From assembly GCA_021432635.1 (NCBI GenBank), contig MU270107.1, positions 153,210 to 217,209 on the forward strand: 64,000 nt of DNA, written 5' to 3'. The notes beneath the pieces were generated by a model. The model was not told where the DNA came from and made no database searches. It saw nothing but the letters and a program-made list of their open reading frames with translations. Below are positions 1 to 9,359 of the stretch, in pieces (within the stretch, counting starts at the first letter, position 1; each line of letters opens with the position of its first letter). A program made the position numbers and the translations under genes. The stretch is from Thozetella sp. PMI_491 (lineage: Eukaryota; Ascomycota; Sordariomycetes; Chaetosphaeriales; Chaetosphaeriaceae).

Positions 1-277
1 TGTGCTGTGCTGTGCAAAAGAGAGAGGAGGCAAAGAAAGTTATGTTACTCACAGATTAACAACTGCCCCAACCGCCCAGATTGCGCTTCAGCGCTTTGAG
101 CGCCGCGCGCTCGGCGCTCTGGCGGTAGACCGCCCGCAAGACGGCCTCCTCGGCGCGGACGAGCGCCTCGCGGGCACGGGCCAATTTGGCCTCGGCGACA
201 GCGTCGCCGGCGGCAAAAACCCGGTCGTAGGCGGAGGGCTTGGCTAGGCGGGCGGAGGGGCCGCGGCCGGGCATCTG

Positions 278-346
278 GTTGTTGCTGTTGTTGTTGTTGT
301 TGTTGTTGTTATTGTTGTTGTAGCTGCTGCTGCTGCTGCTGTTGTT
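278..346. repeat. Trinucleotide microsatellite (GTT)n/(GCT)n
   Basis: A near-perfect run of GTT followed by GCT triplets on the + strand, with single substitutions (ATT at 311-313, GTA at 320-322). Read on the - strand it is AGC then AAC. In the open frame there it would encode a Ser tract followed by an Asn tract. Confidence 0.9.
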
Positions 347-461
347 TTGACGAGAACAGAGGAGACATAAAACAGCGTGGCGGCATGTTTTTAAGGCTCC
401 CTGTTGACTTCAACATCCAGAAGGTGCACCGCAAGTGTGTCCTTCTCAAAAATCATCTCAG

Positions 462-495
462 TATTCTGGAGAGGCAGGTATTCTGGAGAGGTAGG
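462..495. repeat. 17-bp tandem duplication
   Basis: Two adjacent 17-bp units, TATTCTGGAGAGGCAGG at 462-478 and TATTCTGGAGAGGTAGG at 479-495, differ at one base. No gene is evident here, so it looks like a small local duplication. Confidence 0.85.
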
Positions 496-1123
496 CGGTT
501 GCGATGGGGACCGAGACGGTGTCATCCTCGACAAGCCGTTGGCAACTGACGCGTGGGATCGCTCGTGGCTAGGAAGGTGCAAAAGCCGAAGCCAAAATCG
601 GCAAGAAGGTGTCTACTCTGGCAGTCAAACTTCTTGCTGCGATTTACTTTCCCTATCAAGCTGCAGTGGAGGCATTATGGTAGGGCTGAGGCCTGTAAGA
701 TATCATCACCATCTGGCGTGTATACTTTGCCTTCGAAATTGTCCGAGACAGTTGTACTATGCAATGCACCTTGATGGCCCATATCCATGAGTAGCCCGAA
801 GTAAAAGAGTCTGTTCTGGTCACCGACTGCGTAAATACCCTACTACATGGGCTGAAAACATATATACCATGGGTGGGGAGGGTAGGCCACCAACCCGAAG
901 CTGGTGCCGTAGGTGGTGAAGCGCGAAGCTTGCGAAGAACCACCGCACGACATAGACTTCGGCAGGCCCACCATCCGGCAAACCATCCATCGGAGATGCA
1001 GACCGGTATACATGTATTCCTTTTATTTCTCCCCCTTCCCCCCTCCCCCCCTACGCCCTCGTCTACAATTTCCCCCTCCCATTCCTGCATCGCGACACTA
1101 CCCCCCTCTTAGTCTATCCCACC

Positions 1124-2778
1124 ATGTTGTCTCCCTCACTGGGCAAGAAGCCATGGGATAGCTTACCTGGCGAAATCCGTCTTCTCATCTTCCGAAGCTT
1201 GATGCAAGACGGTTGCACGCTGGCTCACCTAGCCGCCGTGTCTCGAGCGTGGCAGACAGACCTCGAGCGATACAACTTTGCTCGCATCAAACTAACCCCA
1301 TCGCGCCTCAAGGATTTTGGTTCTATAATCCGTCGCAATCAGGCTCTCGTACGCTATATCTGGTTCTGCTTAGAACTAGACGACTATAATTGCACCCAGT
1401 GTGCGCCTAGATCCGGAATGCTCACAAACGAAGAGCGGGAAGCGGCATTCACTGTTAGCGACACAGAACACTGTCCTATTACCACGGCCTTCCAGAGTTT
1501 ATTCTCGATTCTCAGCGTATGGGATCAAGACAGCGAATTAATGCTTGATATTAGTATTTACTCGCCTAGTGACGCCCAACATTGGTTTCCCTATCTAACC
1601 TTTGTACCTGATACCCCTTCCGGTAGGCTAGAGGGTAGTGGCCTAGAGCCGACCATAACAGACCAAGGCTATCACGACCCTCTACACGGCTGGGTTACTG
1701 GTTTTCGACACTCAGCTCCCCCTCCGGAGGCCATCTATAAAGTTTTCCATTCTGTTATGGAGGAGGGACCGTTTGATAGTGACCAGTTAGAGTTCCAATG
1801 GTGGGATCAGCTCCCGTCAGTCTCGGCAGTTACTAGGATACTTCTCCGGCAACAGAACCGCCGGAGATGGAAGCCAAGCGCGCTGGCCCATATGTTGGCC
1901 CGTTTTCCCCGACTCAAGGAAGTCTATTATGAGCCCTGGAGGGAATGGGGTTTTTTACAGCGCCATACGGATAAAGGTGAGTATAATTATCCTTTATCCT
2001 CTAATAATTGCTTATGCTTCTTTCTATTAGTTGGCTATAGCTTACCACTTATATTCATGGCCTAGAATACCTATATCTTTTCGAGTCGATCCGACATGGC
2101 CACTATCCTCTTAAAAAGCTGGTGGTCTTTGAGAACTTTAACCAACAGTACCCAGTATTTATGCAGCGATTTCAGTTCGGGGAGGACTTGAGCGACTGCG
2201 ACGGTATTCGTAACCCAGCCCCGGCAGTTAGCCGAATGATTGCACTCGCCAGCCTCCCGCTAGAGCATCTCGCCGCCTCCTTTATTATAGACGCCAGTCA
2301 TTTCTTCGCCATTGACCCCTCTTGGGAGTGGCCTAACCTAATCTCGCTGGTATTGACTTCCCGACTCCTCACGCCGGAAGAGAATTCCACCGAGATAGGC
2401 GCTCTACTACAGACAGCGGCGGCGGCGGCCCTCAAGATGCCACGGCTAGAAACCATGGAGATCTGGAACGGACAAAAAGGATTGGCGGCGCTCTTCCAGT
2501 ATCGCGTGTTCCGTGGTTCACAGGAAGCCAAGATTCTTTGGAGGGGCACATGGAAACATCACATAACACCCTCTGTCCTTCAGGCTTGGGAAACCGTCGG
2601 ACATCTAGATGCTGGTGGGAGACTCGATTTGGTCCAGGAACAGGTGGAGGAAGCAGCCATCCAGTCGCACGGCGATGCCTTGCACCACCTAAGGCTCTCT
2701 AGCCAAGCCATTCGGCCTGTCTCTTTACAGCAGGTCCGGAGGGAACAAAAGGCGCTGGAGGGCGTGGAGACTGTGTAA
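1124..2778 (+). CDS. F-box protein, DUF6546-like
   Basis: Probable substrate-recognition F-box protein of a fungal accessory family. Proposed exons are 1124-1976 and 2066-2778 (521 aa). The N-terminus has an F-box-like segment (residues about 9-45, with LPGEIRLLIF). The C-terminal half has features I associate with DUF6546: KLVVFENFNQQYP, an AVSRMIALASL stretch and LETMEIWNG. The donor is GTGAGT at 1977. The acceptor that restores frame is TAG at 2063-2065, giving an 89-nt intron. The better-looking acceptor (TTTCTATTAG, ending 2030) would give a 54-nt intron but leads to a stop at 2063-2065, so a frameshifted pseudogene cannot be excluded. Codon use is visibly less GC3-biased than in neighbouring genes. 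The F-box call is firmer than the family call, and substrates are unknown. Confidence 0.7.
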
Positions 2779-5700
2779 TGATTCTGGATACTGCACATTA
2801 TGAACTCTGCCGTTAACTAGAAGCGGAAGCATGGGTGTCCGCCGGCTTGGGTGCTTGGGCAAAATTGTTAAGAAAGGACGAGGTACAACCTGGCCTGAAA
2901 ACTGCACACTGTCTTAGACCCACATTTGACCCCTTCTGGAAATAATTCTATTGTGAAAATGCAGACACTGAACCTGTACGAAACAGTAACATTGGCGCGC
3001 CATTAGCCTCGCAGGTATCACCGGCCCGTCGCATGAATGCCCTGGTGCCGGCGCCGGGCGCGGGTCGACGTTGGCAGGCGCAGCGGTCGAAAAGGGAAAG
3101 GGGCGTAATCAAAGGCACGAGGGAGGAGGCATTGCATCCGGCGGTGTACGCAACAAGGAGGAGTCCCTTGCATGGCAGGTAGGTAGGGAATAGTGGGGGA
3201 GAATAAGGAGGTGATGGGTGATGGTGGAAAGAGGGGCGGACGAGGGGAAGGCTAAGGCGAGCGTAGCACGTACTACATCCTGTACGAAGCATGTAATACA
3301 GGAGAATTTTACTGCACCTTGTGCAGTAGGCGCCTAAAAACGGGACGCAGGGGTTAGCCGGCAACCTTGAGAAAGGGCACGGCCGCGAAATCGAAGCGTC
3401 GTCGAACATTCCAAAATTTCCGCGAGATGGAGAAAGGGGCCGTGGCCTTTGCCCCTCTGCGCCCAGCCTGTGGGCCTCGTCAGCCAAGCACGAACCCCCT
3501 GGCCCCCTGTTCCCCTGGGCTCCACGAGGTGCTGGTTCGTATGACGTCCTGATGCTGGTCCAAGGTGCTATTTTCGATCCTGCAACGCTCGCGGCGATAC
3601 CGGCCGTCGAGGCCGGAGACAGCATTGAGGCCGTCACAGCTCAGCGTCGTAGCCGATCCCCCCTGCATTGGGCTCGAAAGCGAGAGAGCGGAAGGGGGGG
3701 AGGGGGAGGTGTCTACGCATGGCCGATGGGATATTGCCATCATGGGCAAAATGAAGGGCATTGAAAGGCACCTGAATTTTTTAATTTTTTTTTTGGCGCG
3801 CGGTGGTGCTTGTGGATTCGTGGACGATGACGGATACAAGAGAGCCACCAGCCCGTTAGCGTGAGACGAGGGATGGCCGTCGTCGAGCCCGGAAGCCTGA
3901 AGGCGCTCAATCGGCCACCTGACGCCCTTGGTTCTCCGAGGGATCTAAAAAAAAAAAGGGCATTTCTTTTGCGGATCAGTGGACTTTCACTCGAACCCGA
4001 ACGGCGGCGCCAGGGGAAATCGCACATCTCTGCCAACCTCGGCTGGGGCCCCCCGCAAAAGTGCCCGTGGTTCGGACAGGCGCACACCTGTGCTGTACTG
4101 TGTGGACTCTCTTCTTGGTCGCTTGTAACTTAACTACCTAGGTAGGTCGGTACCTAGGTAGATACGAGCCTCCGCAGCAAATGATGGCCACGAACCCTAG
4201 GGTCAGCAAACTGTAAATTTCGGAACGGCTTGCGGCGTCCCCTGCTTGGACGTCGATCGTTCCTGTCTTCAGCCGGCAGGTTAAGATTGCGAAATAGCTA
4301 ATGGGCCAAGAGGGCTTAGGAGAGGCCGGGACGGGAGTTGGAGGACCAGGATTGCCGCACACACCGCCGATCGAATTGGACAGCGCCAGGAGCACGAGGC
4401 AAATTGGCCATCTCCCTGGGTCGACCCTGGGCTGGCTGGCTGGCACCGCCTGACCCGATCTCATCGTCCGTTAATATTGCGCCCAGCTCAGGTGCAGGCC
4501 CGCCTACTCGCGGGAGAGGCCATGGTCCGCTTCTGTGTCCTTTCCGCTTTGGGCCCGGCATGCCCTAACGAAGCCTCTGCGTCACCTATTCGCAATAGCG
4601 ACTTTCAGGTACCTGCCCAGTGGTGACTGTGTAGGACCGAGTTGGGATCGAAACGTCCCATCTCCCAGACCGGCTTTTGGCGCGAAACACCGCTAAACCG
4701 GCTGCCCATTTCACCCAGTTCCGGCGCCCCGGATCGCCTGCGGAGCGCGGCGCCTCTCTCTTCCTTTTTGCCCCTTTCGTCCCTTTCTTTTCTTTTACTT
4801 CTCCCCCTTCTCGGCCCTCCGAGAGGGGAGGAGGAGGAGAAGCGGCTTATCCGTGCCATCCAGCGCGCTACCCCGGCGTGGCCGTTTGCAGGAGTGGGCG
4901 TGGCTCGTAGAATTACAGGTCTAAAGCGGGAGGCGTGAATTAGCCCCGGCGGCCGAAAATAAAACCCACCAAAGTCACCGTACGCCACCATGCCTTTTGC
5001 CTTGCCATTCATTCCGGCCCCTTGAAATCATAAGTCAAACACGCCGTGGCTCCCTTTAGGGTTATTTTTGTTATTTGCCGCTGGCAGGAATCGCGCCGGC
5101 CTTGCTAGTAATGATGCTGTAGCCGTGCCCTCGCCGTGGCGCTCCCTCAGGCGGCGGGCGTCCTGGAGGGCGGTGTTTGCCGCCTGGGAAGCGGTACTGT
5201 ATCGTTAGGTATCAGCTAGGTCCAGCCATCCGGTCCATTGCCACCCCCTGTTCCCGTCCTGCAGTCGAGTGGGAATCCTAGTCGACCACGCGACGATGCA
5301 GTCTTGCTGCCCGCACATCTGCATTCCCCCTTCTGGCATCGCGCCGCCTCCGATCTGCCCCCCTCTCCTTTTCGGGTGGGCTCTCTTCTTTTATTTTTCC
5401 TTTCCTGCTTCCGCTTCCATGTCCCGGCAGTGATCCTCCATCTCGCTCGATTTGTCCCCTCCTCTCTCTCCCTCCCCCCCCTTTTTTTTTTCTTGCTATG
5501 TACCTTGCGTCCGTCCCTTCTTCTCATAAGTTTGGGGCGCGCCCGAGCGAACGATTTCCTAGTTTAGATTTCTTCCAATTTCTTTGGTTCCCCAGCGTCA
5601 TTGGCCTAGCCTTGTTCGTGCCTGGGCCGTGCCACTGGAGCTTAACGTCAGCCGTTATATATCCCCACTTCGGCGCCCCATTTCCTACCCACCATCCATC

Positions 5701-6261
5701 TCACACACCGCATTCCACGCGTTCCCCGATCAGGGCCCTGAAACAATCTGATGCATCCCAGGGGTTAAGCCCACAGGCTGTTGTCTCCCTCAGAACTGGC
5801 CACAATAGGAACCCCCGTGACTGGCCCCTCTCCACCTCGCAACCTCTCAGCAAACGCAGCATCTAGGCTCCGCCCCCCTCCATTGTCCTCGACGAACCTC
5901 GTACTTGCTGGGATCACCGTTGCTCCCCCCCCCCCGTTGCCGCCAACCATTTGTCACTCTCGGTTGACTTGATCCCGCCGTCAGCTGTGTCGAGTCATAG
6001 TCGAGTACAACATCACGACTTTTTGCGTTACCCACACCCCCCCAACATCCCCGTCGTAGGACAGGCCGAGGGCATTGTCCGGCTTTCCCACGGCATCCAG
6101 AGAGCAGCTGCTTCCCCCACACCCTGGTCTCATCCCATCCTGCACCCCCTGGGTCCCCGTGCCTTCCAGGCTCTTGTTCTCCTCTGCCCACTTGTCCTCG
6201 CCATATAACATCTCCCGTGGTCCGCCTTCTCACAGGCGACCCTCCCTCTTCTACCCCCACT
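2779..6261. other. Long intergenic region upstream of the phosducin-like gene
   Basis: About 3.5 kb without a convincing gene. Open frames here have compositions typical of noncoding GC-rich DNA and mostly lack an ATG. Notable content: paired CCTAGG palindromes at 4134-4161, homopolymer tracts near 3780-3795 and 3946-3957, and CT-rich blocks at about 4780-4830 and 5340-5500. The latter resemble the pyrimidine-rich promoters and leaders of filamentous fungi. The right end is probably the 5' leader of the gene at 6262, possibly with an intron ending at the CACAG at 6231-6235. Confidence 0.6.
4134..4161. repeat. Two CTACCTAGGTAG-type palindromes in tandem
   Basis: CTACCTAGGTAG at 4134-4145 is a perfect 12-bp palindrome. 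After five bases comes TACCTAGGTA at 4151-4160, a perfect 10-bp palindrome. Partial copies of the core occur elsewhere in the window (for example near 19338 and 55870). The spacing suggests a dimer-binding site or simply a common intergenic motif; function is unknown. Confidence 0.7.
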
Positions 6262-7219
6262 ATGACCAATCCCACCCCCGCGCAGGAAGAGTTCGCCGAC
6301 TTCCTAGCCAAGAACAGCAGAGACTCTACCGACCGCATCCATCCAGAAGACCGCGCCGACGCCCGCAAGGAGGCTGCCCACGACAGCGAGGACGAGGAAG
6401 ACCAGTACCGTGCGCAACAGATCGACGCCGCCATGAGGATGCCGACCTTCGACAGCCGGGGCGGTGGCGGTGGCGAGATCAAGCTGCCCCCCGCGAGCTT
6501 TGACACCAACCATGCTACTGGCGTCAAGGGCGTTATTGCCGACGCTCGCTCCTATGAAGCTGCCCGCCGGTCCAAGTGGAAGGACCGTGTCCGCGCCGCT
6601 CGCCGAAGCATGTTCGGCGGCCCGGTAGAGCACAGCCGCAGCGACAGCGAAGGGAGCATCGGTGACGACCCTGAGGAGGAGAGGTTCCTGCAGCAGTGGC
6701 GTGAGAGTCGCCGGCAGGAGCTCGAGGCTGAGAGCGGTTCCGCTACCATCCGGACACGGAGAACGAGCCCCAGCGTGCGATTGTACGGCCGCATGGACGA
6801 AGTCGATGCTCTTGGATACCTGGACGCCATAGAAAAGGTCGGCCGGGAGACTGTCGTCGTTGTTTTCGTCTATGATCACCAGGTTTGTCCTCCCCTCTGT
6901 CCTCCTGGCCTGGATCGATTCGATCCTCCCGACTCTCCCGAGCAACCGTTGCTAACAAGTTTCCGAACAGTGCCAGGTCTCGGCTGCGATCGAGTCGGCA
7001 TTGCTGCCCCTTGTTGGCACATATCCTACCATCCACTTCGTCAAGGTTCACTACGAGGACATCGAGTTCGACAACGCGGCCGTCCCTGCGGTACTCGCTT
7101 ACCGGAACCAAGGCGACCTCTTTGCCAACATGACCGGCCTTATCGAGATGATTCCGGATGACGAAGACTTCGACAGCGACTCACTGAAGCGCCTCTTCCA
7201 GAAGCACAACATCGTATAG
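6262..7219 (+). CDS. Phosducin-like protein (BDM-1/PhLP1 type)
   Basis: Cytosolic cochaperone of the phosducin family. Class I members help the CCT chaperonin assemble G-protein beta-gamma dimers; the Cryphonectria homologue BDM-1 is needed for G-beta signalling. Exons are 6262-6882 and 6971-7219 (289 aa), with a GTTTGT donor and CAG acceptor in phase 0. The N-terminal half is charged and helical, with the conserved GVKGVIADARSYE segment and an Arg-rich stretch after it. The C-terminal half is the thioredoxin-like phosducin domain (about residues 175-285): VVVFVYDHQ, then CQVSAAIESALLPL, then the strand HFVKVHYEDIEFDN, PAVLAYRNQGDL and an acidic DDEDFDSD stretch near the end. ATG at 6262 is the first ATG of the frame; upstream codons are open but start with GTG. 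Weak points: short family, so the exact class (I versus II) is inferred from length and the GVKGV segment. Confidence 0.85.
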
Positions 7220-9359
7220 AGTCCATCACCCTACCTACTAGCCGGTCTTTCCCGCTAGGCCCGCCACACCCTCTTCCGGCCGGTGCCTGCGTCACCCTTG
7301 TATGATACAACAACGGAGGAGTCGGATCCATCTTTCTCTTTATTTTCCTGCATGCAAAGCGTCGAGATACCTGGTCACGGTCCTTACTCTTACCGTCTCA
7401 TCATACATCCTGTCTCTCTGGTCTCTATTCCGGCTTGGCTTCTCTCTTCTCTGGCCGTTTGGTTCTGGAATCGGAGCTCATGGATGGGTTTTCTATTTTC
7501 TTTTTCGTGGACAAGGGGAAATCAAGGGGATCGGGAGGATCACGGCATTGCAGCCATGTTGGCCATGTTCAGTTGCACGAGTCAAATGATACCAAACCAT
7601 TCGTGGCCTCGGGGAGAGGATACCTTCACTTTTACTAGTAGATCCCATCCTTCTCCTCTTTGTTGGTTAGGGGATATCTTGCTTGAGATTTGTAGATGGT
7701 TGGTACATACTTACGTCTTTTTTTAATAGCAGGTGGCCCTTGCCACCCTTTTCTACGGCGGCCATGCCCTCTCTAAGGCGGGCCAAAAAAGAAGGGGGAC
7801 AAATCAAAGAATTGCAATCGTCCTAGTCGATGCCGCCTCTGCCTGTGCCCGGACCCTATACCTGATCTCCGCGCTTTTGGAAACCCTAAAGCTTCTAGAT
7901 GCCTGGATGCTCAGGGCTTGGGAAGGAAGAGCTGGCAGCTACTCCTTTTTTTAAGCTTGGAACATTCCTTCGTAGACGCGGGCAGGACCCGGGTGCTTCC
8001 AGAGTATAATCGCCCCGATCCGAGCTGAGTTTCTTTGACGTTTGTCGCCTCGACGCCACGCTCTTCGCGCCAGGCTGCGTGGGGGGAAACCGGGGATGGG
8101 GGGGGGGGGGGGGGGGCGGGGGGAGGAGGGATAGGATATGGTGAGGATGGAGTGAAGTGGTAGGCTTGAAGCAGCCGGCTTGCTGTATGTTTCACCTCAT
8201 CTGCGATGCTTGTAGCGTTTGCAAAGGAGTGAGACAGCAGGCATAGGATGAAGTATTGGATCGCAGAAAGGTTGCTTCTACAACCAGGACCGGTGATGGA
8301 CGTCGCTTGATAACGAGGTTACTAGCGATATCGCCGCGGGGCTTCCTCCTCCCTCGGCCCCACGTTGCCGCCGCCAACATTAACCTTGCATGCGACCTGC
8401 TGGGGCGCCTTTTTAACCCCACTACCGACGCGGCCTTGGCATCACACGACTAACACGTTGACGTCGAACTAGACAGCCAGCGCTGATAACAGGTCGCTGG
8501 AACCGAAAAGGTATTATCTATCCCTTCCAGCCTTTCCTGGCGCCCGCGGCGCTCTGGGCGTTGTATGCGCGTTCCCGCAGGTCAGGCTCTCATTCGGCCA
8601 GCCAAAGGTCCCTCCCGCAGGCTGCAGCACCTCTGTGAGGTGAGCACTACGATCCTTGGGCAAGCGCACCTCGACCCCTCGTCATCCTAGTTTCGTCATC
8701 TTTCCCGGCTGCCCCGTTGCCTTTGGCTGAACACCGGTCACCCATCCGCACCACTGCCCATCTCCTCTGCAATCACAACGCTCCCGTTTTCCGAGGCTCT
8801 TTGACGAACGCCCGCACCGCCTTTTCTTTCTTCGCGCCTGTCCGTCCGCTCCGATCTAGCCCGACCCCATACCTGCACCGGTTGGCCGCCCGATCGCCCT
8901 CGCCCCCCCGCTCCCCTCACTCTGCCTGGCGCCGCTGCTGCTCCGTGCTTCACCCCACCTTTAAGGCAACTTCTGGGTTTGGGCGGAAGGCAGGCAGAAA
9001 CTCGGACGCCCGAACAAGAATCGCAGGGACCAACGTGGAACTCGGGACCCAAGCTGCCTTCTCTCGGAAATAGGTTCTCGCTCTACCGATCTCGTTAGTT
9101 TTGCAGCCGCTTTCCCCTCGACTTTTTCTCCCTCACTCTCCCGCCCGATCTGCACCTTCTTGCCTCCCTCCATCCACCTGTGAGCTTGGTCGTCTCTCGG
9201 ACTAGGCTCTGACCCCTCCTTCCCCGAACACCCACCACCAGCACGCTACCGTCTCATAGTCGTCTCCGCCCTCTGTTGTCTGCTCCTCGCCCTTTCATCT
9301 CGTCGGGCTTCGGGGCATGACGTGATATTTCGCGAAGCTGACAGCGACTTTTGTCCGTT
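7220..9359. other. Intergenic region
   Basis: About 2.1 kb with no supportable gene. It holds the 3' flank of the phosducin-like gene, a run of 19 G at 8098-8116, and from about 8650 a CT-rich region with short frames that is most simply the promoter and long 5' leader of the gene at 9360. Confidence 0.6.
8098..8116. repeat. G19 homopolymer
   Basis: Nineteen consecutive G on the + strand, followed by C and further short G runs. It has potential for G-quadruplex formation and for length error in assembly. Confidence 0.9.

Larger units (their letters stand above)
1..1123. other. Left-end intergenic stretch with a short GC-rich open frame
   Basis: No gene could be assigned with confidence. On the - strand a frame stays open from about position 409 down to a TAA at 56-58. 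It begins in an Asn/Ser-rich tract (encoded by the trinucleotide repeat at 278-346), and its first ATG is at 272-274. The last 72 codons give an Ala/Arg/Glu-rich, probably helical peptide that starts MPGRGPSARL and ends LGGWGSC. It could be the last exon of a gene whose 5' part I cannot trace, or chance in GC-rich DNA. The rest (about 400-1123) shows only unconvincing frames, and its right end is the promoter/leader of the F-box gene at 1124. Confidence 0.3.

Noticed and set aside
656-1090. 144-codon open frame on the - strand
   Set aside because: Antisense to the likely leader of the F-box gene, no bias, no domain.
1977-2030. 54-nt intron with the best-looking acceptor in the F-box gene
   Set aside because: Splicing there leads to a stop at 2063-2065 and separates the conserved C-terminal half; the 89-nt intron restores frame. 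Kept as a caveat.
2948-3637. 229-codon open frame on the - strand
   Set aside because: Low-complexity His/Pro/Arg-rich translation without codon-position bias or domain; typical of GC-rich intergenic DNA.
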